Assembly: GCF_039538045.1 (NCBI RefSeq)
Contig: NZ_BAABBQ010000001.1
Span: forward strand, 2,254,001-2,318,000
Direction of reading: 5' to 3'
DNA length: 64,000 bases
DNA from: Sphingomonas swuensis
GTDB lineage: Bacteria; Pseudomonadota; Alphaproteobacteria; Sphingomonadales; Sphingomonadaceae
This document shows positions 18,802 through 27,564 of this stretch, piece by piece; position 1 is the first letter of the stretch, and each line of letters begins with the position of its first letter. Under the pieces are notes generated by a model. The model did no database searches. It was not told the origin of the DNA and saw only the letters and a list, made by a program, of their open reading frames with translations. A program made the position numbers and the translations under genes.

Positions 18802-20610
18802 ATGATTGCCGGCATCTCCGGACCCGGACGTGGGCGCCCTGCCGATGCCTGCCGTGCCGCGCTAGACGCGCTTTCGCCGCGCCAACTCTCATCCCCGCTC
18901 CTGTTTGAAGAGCTGGACTTCGCCTGCGGAGCCGTCGGCGACGGCCATGTGTCGTCCTCGCCCGAGCCCTCCTTGGTCGTGGCCGACCTGCGGCTCGACT
19001 ACCGCCCGGACCTGACGCGCGCACTCGGCTCGCCGCCGACGGAGCTCACCGATGCCGCACTCGTGCACCTCGCCCTCGAGCGGTGGGGAACCGACGCGCT
19101 CGCCCGGATCGAGGGCGACTTTGCCCTCGCCTGGTACCGCCCGCGATCGCGCACCTTGGTGCTGGCTCGAGACCCGCTCGGTCAGAGGCCGCTGTTCTGG
19201 AGCCGCCGGGGCCAGCGTCTCACCTTCGCCTCGATGCCGCGCGGCCTCCACGCGTCGGGCGAGGTAGCGCGAGCACCGGACCTCGCCTCGGTTGCCGGCT
19301 TCATGGCCAATGGCCAGCACCCCCGCGCCCACAGCTTCTTCGATCAGGTCCAGCGCGTCTCGCCCGGTCACTACGTCATCGTGACCCCCAACGGCGTGGA
19401 GGAGCGCGCCTTTTGGAAGCCCGAGGAGCGGGACGACGGTTGCCGATCTTTCGAAGAATATGTCGAGGCCTATCGCCGCAAGCTCGACGATGCGGTCGCC
19501 ACCCGCTTGCCGCCCCGGAGTGCGCCGCTAGCCACCCATCTCAGCGGCGGCCTCGACAGTGGCGCGGTGAGCGCGACCGCCGCGCGCCTGCATGACGGTC
19601 CGCTGTTCGCCTTCACAGCCGTGCCCAGCGCACTCGCACGTGTGCAGGCGGGCGCCTTGCTCGCCGACGAGGGCCCCCTCGCGGCACGGACGGCAAGCCT
19701 CCACTCCTCCATCCGTCACCGACTGGTTGAGCCGGATGGGTCCTCGCCGCTCGACCAGCTTGCCGACGGTCTTCGCCTTCATGAGCGGCCGAAGTTCAAT
19801 CTCTGCAACCATGGGTGGCTTTCGCACATCCGGCGCGAAGCCGTGGCGAACGGGGCCAAGGTGATCCTCACCGGCGAGATCGGCAATTGGACGATCAGCG
19901 CCGGGCCGATCGCCGCCATGCGCAGCCTGTGGCAGGAACGCGGCATGGGCGGATGGCTCGCAGCCGCGCATTCGCTCCGCACCGTTCACGGCGCGCGCTG
20001 GCAGGGTATCCTCGCCTCGACCTTCCTCTCGCCCTGGGTTCGCGAGCGGTTGCAGCCCTCGCCATCGCCCCTGCTTACCCCCGCCTTCGCTCCCGAGCAT
20101 GACGCCACCGCGCGCAGCTGGCGGGACGATGCGCGCCATGCCTTCGCCGCCATGGACTTTGGCGAGTATCGCGCGGGGACAAAGGCCTCCTCCGAGGTCG
20201 AGGAGCGCGATCCGACCGCGGACCCCCGCCTCATCGCCTTCGCTCTGTCTCTTCCGGTCGAGATGGTCATGGGACCAAGCGGGCGTCGCCCGCTCGCCCT
20301 TGCAGCGCTCGGCGATCGCCTGCCGCAGGACGTGCTGCGGGCACCGAGGAAGGGCTACCAGGGTTCCGACTGGCACCTCACGCTCAGCGCCGACCGCGAC
20401 CGGCTCCAGGCGCTGGTCGAGGCGATCGTCGCAAGCCCGGTCGCGGGCGAGGTCATCGACACTGTCCGGCTGCGCAAATTGTGGGAGGCGTGGCCGACGG
20501 GCGGCTGGGACCGGAGCAACGTCATGCAGACCTATCGCAACGGCTTCCTCCAGGCCCTTACCGCCGGCCACTTCCTGATCGGCGCTTCGGGCGAGCCCCT
20601 GCCTTTCTGA
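18802..20610 (+). CDS. Asparagine-synthetase-like protein, lasso-cyclase type
   Basis: The 602-residue protein has the two-domain layout of AsnB: an N-terminal Ntn-hydrolase-like domain and a C-terminal ATP-dependent amidoligase domain with the PP-loop SGGLDS at residues 248-253. The start is MIAGISG, so the Cys2 nucleophile needed for glutamine hydrolysis is replaced by Ile. The usual GEGADE segment reads GEIGNWTIS. Loss of glutaminase activity with an intact adenylating domain is typical of lasso cyclases and related enzymes that join a side-chain carboxylate to an amine. APRKGYQG near residue 514 keeps a conserved basic element. Ordinary Asn synthesis is unlikely. The lasso role is inferred from this and the small peptide gene upstream. 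Confidence 0.8.
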   Translation: MIAGISGPGRGRPADACRAALDALSPRQLSSPLLFEELDFACGAVGDGHVSSSPEPSLVVADLRLDYRPDLTRALGSPPTELTDAALVHLALERWGTDALARIEGDFALAWYRPRSRTLVLARDPLGQRPLFWSRRGQRLTFASMPRGLHASGEVARAPDLASVAGFMANGQHPRAHSFFDQVQRVSPGHYVIVTPNGVEERAFWKPEERDDGCRSFEEYVEAYRRKLDDAVATRLPPRSAPLATHLSGGLDSGAVSATAARLHDGPLFAFTAVPSALARVQAGALLADEGPLAARTASLHSSIRHRLVEPDGSSPLDQLADGLRLHERPKFNLCNHGWLSHIRREAVANGAKVILTGEIGNWTISAGPIAAMRSLWQERGMGGWLAAAHSLRTVHGARWQGILASTFLSPWVRERLQPSPSPLLTPAFAPEHDATARSWRDDARHAFAAMDFGEYRAGTKASSEVEERDPTADPRLIAFALSLPVEMVMGPSGRRPLALAALGDRLPQDVLRAPRKGYQGSDWHLTLSADRDRLQALVEAIVASPVAGEVIDTVRLRKLWEAWPTGGWDRSNVMQTYRNGFLQALTAGHFLIGASGEPLPF

Positions 20611-20616
20611 TCTGCC

Positions 20617-21150
20617 CTAGCGCACCGGCCGCTTCTCGAGCTTTCGGGCAAGCGTCCGGCGATGCATGCCGAGGCGCCGCGCCGTCTCGGAAATGTTGAA
20701 ACCGGTCGCGATCAGGGTCTCATTGATCTTTTCCCATTCGAGCGTCTTGATCGAGGTCGCGCGGCCTTCGAGCGGCACCTGCGAGTCCCCCGCGACGCGG
20801 CCGAAGGCAGCCTCGATGTCGTCACTGTTGCTCGGCTTGGGAAGATAATGAGCGGCGCCGAGCTTTATCGCCTCGACCGCCGTGGCGATGCTTGCGAAGC
20901 CGGTCAGAACAACGATCCGCGTCTTCGGATCGGCTCGGTGCAGCGCGTCGACGCAGGGCAGCCCGCTGTGCGGCCCGAGCTTGAGGTCGACGACGGCATA
21001 GTCGAACCCTTGGCCGCCGAGCAGCCGGTCGAGCTCCATCGGCGATGCGGCGGTCGCGACGGCATAACCGCGGCGCTCGAACGAGCGCGCCAGCGTCCGG
21101 GCGAACTGCTCGTCGTCTTCCACGATCACCAGCCGACCCGGTTCGCTCAC
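20617..21150 (-). CDS. regA: Redox response regulator RegA/PrrA/ActR family
   Basis: The GTG start at 21150 overlaps the regB stop by four bases and gives 177 residues. The receiver has EDD near residue 11, the acceptor Asp at about 55 (VVDLKLG) and a Lys in YLPKPS. The C-terminal Fis-type helix-turn-helix NISETARRLGMHRRTLARKL is the highly conserved DNA-recognition region of RegA, PrrA and ActR. These proteins control respiration, redox carriers and sometimes carbon or nitrogen metabolism in alphaproteobacteria. Its place at the end of the cyo-surf1-regB transcript suggests feedback on terminal oxidase expression. Confidence 0.93.
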   Translation of the reverse strand: MSEPGRLVIVEDDEQFARTLARSFERRGYAVATAASPMELDRLLGGQGFDYAVVDLKLGPHSGLPCVDALHRADPKTRIVVLTGFASIATAVEAIKLGAAHYLPKPSNSDDIEAAFGRVAGDSQVPLEGRATSIKTLEWEKINETLIATGFNISETARRLGMHRRTLARKLEKRPVR

Positions 21151-22457
21151 AAGCTGCTCTCCCGGGTCCCGACCAGCGGAAGGGCGACCCGAACGACCGC
21201 ACCGCCGTCCGGACGGTTGGCGGCGGTCAGGCTGCCGCCGAGCCTGCGGGCGACGTTGGCGGCGAGGAACAGGCCGACGCCATGGCCGGCGCCCTTCCGC
21301 GATCGGCCGACCTGGCCGAGATGCTCGATCTGTTCGGGCGAGAAGCCGGCCCCTTGGTCTTCCACCTCGACGACCAACTGGTCCTTCTCGACCGTTCCTC
21401 GCAGCAGAACTCCCGCGGGCGACGCCTCCCCGGCATTCTCGAGCAGGCTCCAGAGGGCTTGCCGAAGCGCCGGCTCGGCAGGGATGCGGGCATTGCCGAT
21501 GGTCTCGAACGACGCGTCGAGGGGAATGTCGAAATGCATCGACGACCAGTCCGCCACCAGCCCGGCGAGCAGGCTGTTGGCGGTCTCCGACCCCATCGCC
21601 TCGCCGCGCGGAAGGCCGCTGGTGTCGAGGATGTCGCTGACGATCTCGCGGCAGCGTTCGACTGCCAGGCGGGCATCGGCCAGCTCTTCCTGCAGTTGCG
21701 GGTCGGCGGCCAGTTTGGGATGGCGCTGCCAGTCGCCGACCAGCACCGAGAGCGATGACAGCGGCGTGCCGAGCTCATGCGCCGCGCCGCTCGCGAAAAG
21801 GCCCATCCGTACGATCGAGTCCTCCTCTGCGGCGCGCTGGCGGAGTTCGGCGACATAGGCGTCGCGGGCACGCAGGTTGCGGCTGATCCTCGTCATGAAC
21901 AGCACAAGCAGGATCGCCACCATGACGAAGGCGATTTCCGCGCCGACCAGCCGCAGGTCGATCTCGCCTGCGGAGAATGGCGGAATGTTGAGCGGACGAT
22001 GGTCGATGGTGAGCAGGACGAAGGCGATGATGGATCCAGCGACCAGCAGCCAAGCGCGGCCCGAGGGGAGCAGAATCGCGCCGAGCACGATCTGAAGCAG
22101 GTAGAGCGACACGAACGGGTTCTCGACCCCGCCGCTCAGATAGAGCTGCGCGGTCAGCGCGGACATGTCGAGGAGAAGCGCGAGGAACAGCTCGCCAGGG
22201 ACGACCCACGCCTGGCGGAGCGTCAGCATGAAGAGGAGGTTGCCGAGCGCGAGCAGCCCGGCAACGCTGAGCATTGGCTCGAACGGCAGCGCCACGCCCA
22301 GGAGGAACTGCGCGACGAGGATCGCCAGCACCTGTCCGCCGACCGCGATCCAGCGCAGCTGGATGAGCAGCCGCATGTTCTCGACCACGGCCTCCTGGGG
22401 GGAGCGGCCGGGCAAGCGCGCGGGTTGGCGCGTCAGGGCGAGCAGTGGCACGTCCAT
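21147..22457 (-). CDS. regB: Redox sensor histidine kinase RegB/PrrB/ActS family
   Basis: ATG 22457 gives 436 residues, with about six N-terminal membrane spans (residues 30-190). Three functional signatures are visible. GGVENPF at 109-115 matches the GGxxNPF quinone-binding heptapeptide of RegB. HELGTPL carries the phospho-His at 227. Cys269 in ERCRE lies 42 residues after it, matching the position of the redox-active Cys of Rhodobacter RegB. HATPase_c completes the protein. The kinase should read quinone-pool redox state and phosphorylate RegA. It overlaps surf1 by one base (TGATG) and regA by four. Confidence 0.93.
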   Translation of the reverse strand: MDVPLLALTRQPARLPGRSPQEAVVENMRLLIQLRWIAVGGQVLAILVAQFLLGVALPFEPMLSVAGLLALGNLLFMLTLRQAWVVPGELFLALLLDMSALTAQLYLSGGVENPFVSLYLLQIVLGAILLPSGRAWLLVAGSIIAFVLLTIDHRPLNIPPFSAGEIDLRLVGAEIAFVMVAILLVLFMTRISRNLRARDAYVAELRQRAAEEDSIVRMGLFASGAAHELGTPLSSLSVLVGDWQRHPKLAADPQLQEELADARLAVERCREIVSDILDTSGLPRGEAMGSETANSLLAGLVADWSSMHFDIPLDASFETIGNARIPAEPALRQALWSLLENAGEASPAGVLLRGTVEKDQLVVEVEDQGAGFSPEQIEHLGQVGRSRKGAGHGVGLFLAANVARRLGGSLTAANRPDGGAVVRVALPLVGTRESSL

Positions 22458-23173
22458 CAGCCCCGGTTGTGCGTCGATCTGGCGGTCAGCGCCAGCCCGA
22501 ACAGGCTGAGCAGGGCGAGCGCGAACCAGGTCAGGGCATAGATGAGATGGGCGTTGCGGAAGGACACCACGGTAAGTCCGCCGATCGGGAAGCCGCCGGG
22601 ATTGGCGGTCCGGTCGGCATCGATGAAAAAGGGTGCGACCGGACCCAGGCCGCGCCGGGTGGCGATCGCCGCGACGTCGCGGGAGAACCAGCGGTCGGCC
22701 TCGGGCTGGTTGGTGCGCAGGAACCGGCCTTCGGGTTCGCTCAGGCGGACCAGTCCTACGATGGTCACGGGGCCCGCGACCTGCCCCGCCGCACGGCTCC
22801 CTGGCCAGCGCCGGTCCGGCGGGACGAATCCGCGATTGACGAGGTAGGTGCCGGCATCTGTCCGGAATGGGGTGACGACCCAATAGCCTGGTCCCTGCTC
22901 CGTCAGCGCCTCGACCAGCGTCTCGCGCGGATGGTCGAAAGTGCCGCGAAGCGAGACGCGACGATATTCGATCGCTTCGGGTTCGAGCGACGACCATGAT
23001 GCTGAGCCGGGGGGCGCGACCGCGGCGGCGGAGACGCGCTGCTCGACCCGGGCGATGAGGTCGAGCTTCCAGCGCAGCCGCTCGACCTGCCAGATCCCGA
23101 GCCCGGCGAAGAGCAGCGCGAAGAAGGCGCACAGGGCCAGCAGAAGCAGGCGCTTGGGCGCCCGCCGGCTCAC
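22457..23173 (-). CDS. SURF1-family oxidase assembly protein
   Basis: The 238-residue protein starts with GTG 23173, overlapping the cyoD stop (GTGA). It has an N-terminal membrane span (LLLLALCAFFALLFAGLGIWQ), a conserved periplasmic region with NRGFVPPDRR, and a second span near the C-terminus before RSTHNRG. SURF1 proteins help insert haem into subunit I of haem-copper oxidases. Its place between cyoD and regB fits a dedicated assembly factor for the quinol oxidase. Confidence 0.92.
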   Translation of the reverse strand: MSRRAPKRLLLLALCAFFALLFAGLGIWQVERLRWKLDLIARVEQRVSAAAVAPPGSASWSSLEPEAIEYRRVSLRGTFDHPRETLVEALTEQGPGYWVVTPFRTDAGTYLVNRGFVPPDRRWPGSRAAGQVAGPVTIVGLVRLSEPEGRFLRTNQPEADRWFSRDVAAIATRRGLGPVAPFFIDADRTANPGGFPIGGLTVVSFRNAHLIYALTWFALALLSLFGLALTARSTHNRG

Positions 23174-23583
23174 GGGGCGGCGCCGACCTGCGCCGACATC
23201 ATCCCCGGCATCATGTTGGTGTTGAGATGGTACATGATCCACAGCGAGCCGCAGATGGTGATCAGCAGCAGCACCCCGGTGAAGACATAGGCGAGCAGCG
23301 TCCAGCCGCCCTCCCCGCTGGTGTTCACGTGCAGGAAGCAGATGGTGTGGACGAGGATCTGGGCGATCGCGAGCAGGATCACCAGCACCGCGGTCAGCCC
23401 GGGATTGGCAAGCGGCGCGGCCATCACCAGCCAGAAGGGAATGGCGGTGAGCACGGCCGACAGCGCGAAGCCGACGAGGTAGCTCTTCTTGCTGCCATGG
23501 CCGTGCTCCTCGCCGTGAGCGTGGAGCTCACCACCGCTATGCGCGTGGAGCTCGCCGTCGGCGTGGTCGGTGGAGGCGCTCAT
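23170..23583 (-). CDS. cyoD: Cytochrome bo3 ubiquinol oxidase subunit IV
   Basis: The 137-residue protein has a His-rich polar N-terminus (repeated ELHAH and HGEEHGHG) and three membrane spans ending near NTNMMPGMM, as in CyoD. The N-terminal His-rich tail is longer than in E. coli (109 residues) and might bind metal. ATG 23583 overlaps the cyoC stop by four bases (ATGA). Subunit IV stabilises the copper-containing centre during assembly. Confidence 0.93.
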   Translation of the reverse strand: MSASTDHADGELHAHSGGELHAHGEEHGHGSKKSYLVGFALSAVLTAIPFWLVMAAPLANPGLTAVLVILLAIAQILVHTICFLHVNTSGEGGWTLLAYVFTGVLLLITICGSLWIMYHLNTNMMPGMMSAQVGAAP

Positions 23584-24215
23584 CGCAGCATTCCCAGCAG
23601 GTAGACAAAGGTGAATACGCCGATCCAGACGACGTCGAGGAAGTGCCAGAACATGCTGAGGCACAGCAGCCGGCGCTTGTTGACGAGGGTCAGGCCGCGC
23701 TTGGCGACCTGCACCATCATCAGCCCGATCCACAGGATGCCGGTCGTGACGTGGAGACCATGGGTGGCGACCAGCGTGTAGAAGCCGCTCCAGTAGCCGG
23801 ACCGCTGCGGGGTCGCGCCTTCGCTCGCGAGCACGCCGAACTCGTAGAGCTCGATTCCCACGAAGGCGATGCCGAGCAGTGCGGTGACCGCGAGCCACAG
23901 CTGCACCGAGCGCTGCCGCCCCTCCTCCATCGCCAGCATGCCGAAGCCGTAGGTGATCGAGGAGAAGAGCAGGATCGCGGTGTTGAGCGCGACCAGCTCG
24001 AGGTGGAACAGCTCGCGCGGGGTCGGACCGCCGGCGAAGCTGGTCGATAGCACGCCATAGGTCGCGAACAGCGAGGCGAAGATGAGCGCGTCGCTCATCA
24101 GGTAGATCCAGAAGCCGAGCAGCACGGGGCTCGAATGACCGCCGTCGTGGCCGTCCTTCTCGATCAGGTGGAAGGTGTCGCGGTCGAAGCCCGCGGTGGG
24201 AGCGATGTCGGCCAT
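23580..24215 (-). CDS. cyoC: Cytochrome bo3 ubiquinol oxidase subunit III
   Basis: The 211-residue protein has five membrane spans and the family segments GFWIYLMSDALIFASLFATY and THGLHVTTGI. It is a structural subunit of the bo3 quinol oxidase, close to the E. coli CyoC length (204). ATG 24215 is five bases after the cyoB stop. Confidence 0.96.
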   Translation of the reverse strand: MADIAPTAGFDRDTFHLIEKDGHDGGHSSPVLLGFWIYLMSDALIFASLFATYGVLSTSFAGGPTPRELFHLELVALNTAILLFSSITYGFGMLAMEEGRQRSVQLWLAVTALLGIAFVGIELYEFGVLASEGATPQRSGYWSGFYTLVATHGLHVTTGILWIGLMMVQVAKRGLTLVNKRRLLCLSMFWHFLDVVWIGVFTFVYLLGMLR

Positions 24216-24220
24216 GGTCC

Positions 24221-26266
24221 TCAGGCTCCCGCCGTTGCCGGGTCGAGCGCGTTCAATGCCTTGCGGGCGGGCGCGGGCACATGCCCGACCTCGAGGAAGG
24301 AGATGCCCTCCCGCTCGGCGCGCGCAACCTCTTCGGCGGGGATGTAGTAGTCGCGGTCCTCATCGAAGCTGTGCACGACCGTGACCACGATCAGGCCGAC
24401 GAAGGCGAGCGCGGCCAGCCACCACATGTACCAGACCATTCCGAAGCCGAGCGCGGCGCACAGGCCGGCCTGGATCACGCTGACGCCGGTGTTCCGGGGC
24501 ATGTGGATCGGCCGGTAGCCGTCACTCGGATGCGCATAGCCGCGGCACTTCATGTCGTACCAGGCATCGAGGTCGTGGACGACCGGGGTGAAGGCGAAGT
24601 TGTAGGCGGGCGGCGGCGAGGCGGTCGCCCACTCGAGCGTCCGTCCGTCCCACGGATCCGACCCGACCCGGTTCTGCGCCCGGTCGCGAACGCTGACATA
24701 GAGGCACATGAGGAAGCCGAGGATGCCGATCGCGATGATGCACACGCCAATCAGCGCGACGATGAAGTAAGGCTGCAGCGTCGGGTCCTCGAACAGGCGG
24801 ACGCGGCGCGTCGTGCCCATCAGGCCGACGATGTAGATCGGCGTCCAGGCCACCCAGTAACCGATCACCCAGCCCCAGAAGTGTACCTTCCCCCAGAACT
24901 TGTTGAGGGTGAAGCCGAACGCCTTGGGGAACCAGTAGTCGATCCCGGCGAACAGGCCGAACACGACCCCGCCGATGATGACGTTGTGGAAGTGGGCGAC
25001 CAGGAACAGGCTGTTGTGGAGCACGAAGTCGGCCGGAGGCACCGCGAGGAGCACGCCCGTCATCCCGCCGACCACGAAGGTAAGCATGAAGGCGACGACC
25101 CACATCATCGGCAGCTCGAAGCGGATCTCGCCCCGATACATGGTGAACAGCCAGTTGAATATCTTCGCGCCCGTCGGGATGGCGATGACCATCGTCGCAA
25201 TGCCGAAGAAGCTGTTGACGCTCGCGCCCGAGCCCATGGTGAAGAAGTGGTGGAGCCAGACGAGGTAGCTGAGGATCGTGATGACCACCGTCGCATAGAC
25301 CATCGACGAATATCCGAAGAGCCGCTTGCCGGTGAAGGTCGAGGTGATCTCCGAATAGACCCCGAACAATGGCAGGATCAGGACGTAGACCTCGGGGTGA
25401 CCCCAGATCCACACCAGGTTCCAGTACATCATCGGGTTTCCACCAAGGTCGTTGGTGAAGAAGTTCATCCCGAGGTAGCGGTCGAGCATCAGCATCGCGA
25501 AGGCGCCGGTGAGGATCGGGAAGATCGCCACCGCCAGCACCTGGCTGCACAGCGCGGTCCAGCAGAACACCGGCATCTTCATCATGGTCATGCCGGGCGC
25601 ACGCATCTTGATGATGGTCGTGACCATGTTGATCGCGGATAGCGTCGTGCCCACCCCGGCAATCTGCAATGCCCAAAGATAATAGTCGGGCCCGGTCCCG
25701 GGCGAGTTCTGGAGGTTGGAAACGGGCACGTAGTTGAGCCAGCCCGCGGTCGAGAACTCGCCGACGAACAGCGAGACCATGACCAGCCCAGCGCCCGCCG
25801 CCGTCAGCCAGAAGCTCAGCGAATTGAGATAAGGAAAGGCAACGTCGCGCGCACCGATCTGCAGCGGCATGACGAAGTTGATGACGCCCGAAACCAATGG
25901 GATCGCCACGAAGAAGATCATGATGGTCCCGTGGGCGGTGAACACCTGATCATAATGGTGGGCGTTGAGGTATCCCTCGCTTCCGCCGAACGCCATCGCC
26001 TGCTGGAGGCGCATCATGATCGCGTCGGCGAAGCCGCGGAGCAGCATGACCACGCCGAGGATCATGTACATGATCCCGATCTTCTTGTGGTCGACGGTGG
26101 TGAACCACTCCTTCCAGAGGTAGCCCCACAGCTTGTACCTGGTGATCGCGCCGACCACGCCGAGGCCGCCGAGCACGACCACCGCAAAGGTGACGAGCAG
26201 GATCGGCTCGTGGATCGGGAAGCTCTCGAGGGTGAGGCGGCCGAAGATGATCTTGGGATCGAACAC
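24221..26266 (-). CDS. cyoB: Cytochrome bo3 ubiquinol oxidase subunit I
   Basis: This 681-residue catalytic subunit binds low-spin haem, high-spin haem o and CuB. Ligand motifs are visible: AHGTIMIF (low-spin haem His), [12 protein letters not shown] (CuB His and the cross-linked Tyr), [11 protein letters not shown] (the CuB His pair) and [11 protein letters not shown] (haem ligands). It reduces O2 to water with electrons from ubiquinol and pumps protons. The start is GTG 26266. Length fits CyoB (E. coli 663) and clearly exceeds aa3-type subunit I. Confidence 0.98.
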   Translation of the reverse strand: MFDPKIIFGRLTLESFPIHEPILLVTFAVVVLGGLGVVGAITRYKLWGYLWKEWFTTVDHKKIGIMYMILGVVMLLRGFADAIMMRLQQAMAFGGSEGYLNAHHYDQVFTAHGTIMIFFVAIPLVSGVINFVMPLQIGARDVAFPYLNSLSFWLTAAGAGLVMVSLFVGEFSTAGWLNYVPVSNLQNSPGTGPDYYLWALQIAGVGTTLSAINMVTTIIKMRAPGMTMMKMPVFCWTALCSQVLAVAIFPILTGAFAMLMLDRYLGMNFFTNDLGGNPMMYWNLVWIWGHPEVYVLILPLFGVYSEITSTFTGKRLFGYSSMVYATVVITILSYLVWLHHFFTMGSGASVNSFFGIATMVIAIPTGAKIFNWLFTMYRGEIRFELPMMWVVAFMLTFVVGGMTGVLLAVPPADFVLHNSLFLVAHFHNVIIGGVVFGLFAGIDYWFPKAFGFTLNKFWGKVHFWGWVIGYWVAWTPIYIVGLMGTTRRVRLFEDPTLQPYFIVALIGVCIIAIGILGFLMCLYVSVRDRAQNRVGSDPWDGRTLEWATASPPPAYNFAFTPVVHDLDAWYDMKCRGYAHPSDGYRPIHMPRNTGVSVIQAGLCAALGFGMVWYMWWLAALAFVGLIVVTVVHSFDEDRDYYIPAEEVARAEREGISFLEVGHVPAPARKALNALDPATAGA

Positions 26267-26296
26267 GGGTGCGGGTGCTTTCTTGGGCGCTTGGGC

Positions 26297-27421
26297 TCAG
26301 GTCATGTTGCGGTTGGCGGTGTCGCCGGGCTTGGTCGCGCCCGGAGCGGCGCTGGGATCCGCCGGCTTGGTCACATTGGGGCCGGAGCCCTTCTCGTCGG
26401 GCGACTTGAACAGCGCCCCCTCGGGCTTGCCGCCGGCCGGCATCGACCCGCGGCCCGGCGGCATTCCGGCACCGGGCCGAACCGCCTGCGGGTGACCGCC
26501 GCCATGGCCCATGTCCCTGGCCATGACTTCGCTCATGCAGGGCTGCCCCGGTTCGACGCAGCGCTCGAGGATCCGGCGGTAGAGGTCGGCCGGCGCCGCG
26601 GCGAACAGCATCGCCGGGACCTTCTCGCTCGGCTTGGCGAGCTCGCGGTAGGTCGGCATGTCGAGCGTCCGTCCGCTCGCCTTGGCTCCCGCGACCCAGC
26701 CGGCGAACTGCTGCTCGCTGACCCCGCGGATCCGGAAGCGCATGTCGGAGAAACCGGCTCCGCTGTAGTTGCCCGAATAGCCCTTGCTGTCGACCGGCCG
26801 GTCGAGCACCGCGTGGAGCGTGCTCTGCATCCCCGGCATGGCGTAAATCATTCCCGCCATGGTCGGCGCGTAGAAGGTGTTCATCATGTTGGACGAGGTG
26901 ATGTCGAACCGCACCTCCCGGTCGACCGGAAGCACCAGGTCGTTGACCGTCGCGATGCCGAGGTCGGGATAAATGAACAGCCACTTCCAATCGAGGCTGA
27001 CGACCTGCACCCGGAGCGCCTGACTGTTCTCCGCCCGCCCCTCGAGCGCGGTCGCCTTGCGGTCGAGCGGCCTGAAGGGATCGAGCAGGTGGGTGCTCGA
27101 CCAGGTCAGCGCGCCAAGCGCGATGATGATCAGCAGCGGGGCCGACCAGATCACTAGCTCGAGGCTGGTCGAATGGTCGAAATTCGGATCGTAGGTGCCG
27201 CCCTTGCCCTTGCGGTAGCGCCACGCGAAGATCACGATCAGCACCATGACGGGCACGATGATCAGCAGCATCAGCCCGGTCGAAATGTAGATGAGGTCGC
27301 GCTGCTGCCGGGCGATCGACCCCGCGGGATCGAGCACCGCATGGCTGCAGCCCGCCAGGATCAGCGACAAGGCGGCGAGCGCAAGACCCTTGGGGAATCG
27401 ACCGGTAGACTGCTGCGGCAT
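26297..27421 (-). CDS. cyoA: Cytochrome bo3 ubiquinol oxidase subunit II
   Basis: The 374-residue protein has a lipoprotein signal (LILAGCSHA, Cys about residue 25), two membrane spans and a periplasmic cupredoxin-like domain. The region equivalent to the CuA site of cytochrome c oxidases lacks its Cys pair, as expected for a quinol oxidase. A C-terminal tail of about 75 residues rich in Gly, Pro and Met extends beyond the E. coli form (315). The gene heads the operon; a palindrome lies 35-53 bases upstream of its ATG. Confidence 0.95.
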   Translation of the reverse strand: MPQQSTGRFPKGLALAALSLILAGCSHAVLDPAGSIARQQRDLIYISTGLMLLIIVPVMVLIVIFAWRYRKGKGGTYDPNFDHSTSLELVIWSAPLLIIIALGALTWSSTHLLDPFRPLDRKATALEGRAENSQALRVQVVSLDWKWLFIYPDLGIATVNDLVLPVDREVRFDITSSNMMNTFYAPTMAGMIYAMPGMQSTLHAVLDRPVDSKGYSGNYSGAGFSDMRFRIRGVSEQQFAGWVAGAKASGRTLDMPTYRELAKPSEKVPAMLFAAAPADLYRRILERCVEPGQPCMSEVMARDMGHGGGHPQAVRPGAGMPPGRGSMPAGGKPEGALFKSPDEKGSGPNVTKPADPSAAPGATKPGDTANRNMT

Positions 27422-27455
27422 GATGCCTCCCTACGGTCGAAGCGGCGGGCGCGAC

Positions 27456-27474
27456 ATTGGACAAAATGTCCAAT
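27456..27474. promoter_or_regulatory. Perfect palindrome upstream of cyoA, putative operator
   Basis: ATTGGACA-AAA-TGTCCAAT is a perfect 8-base inverted repeat with a 3-base centre, in the 143-base gap between the divergent cyoA and MFS genes. GCGAC (27451-27455) and GTCGC (27481-27485) form further outer arms. Symmetry, AT-rich centre and position suggest a dimeric transcription factor site controlling cyo. I cannot name the regulator; Rrf2-type or other redox/iron regulators are candidates. Confidence 0.65.
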
Positions 27475-27564
27475 CCCCAAGTCGCGGTCGCTGGGGCAAG
27501 GAAGCGATGACGATGGTTCCGCGTGCGCACAGCGCGCCATCGCCGATTGGAGTAGACGAGCCTG

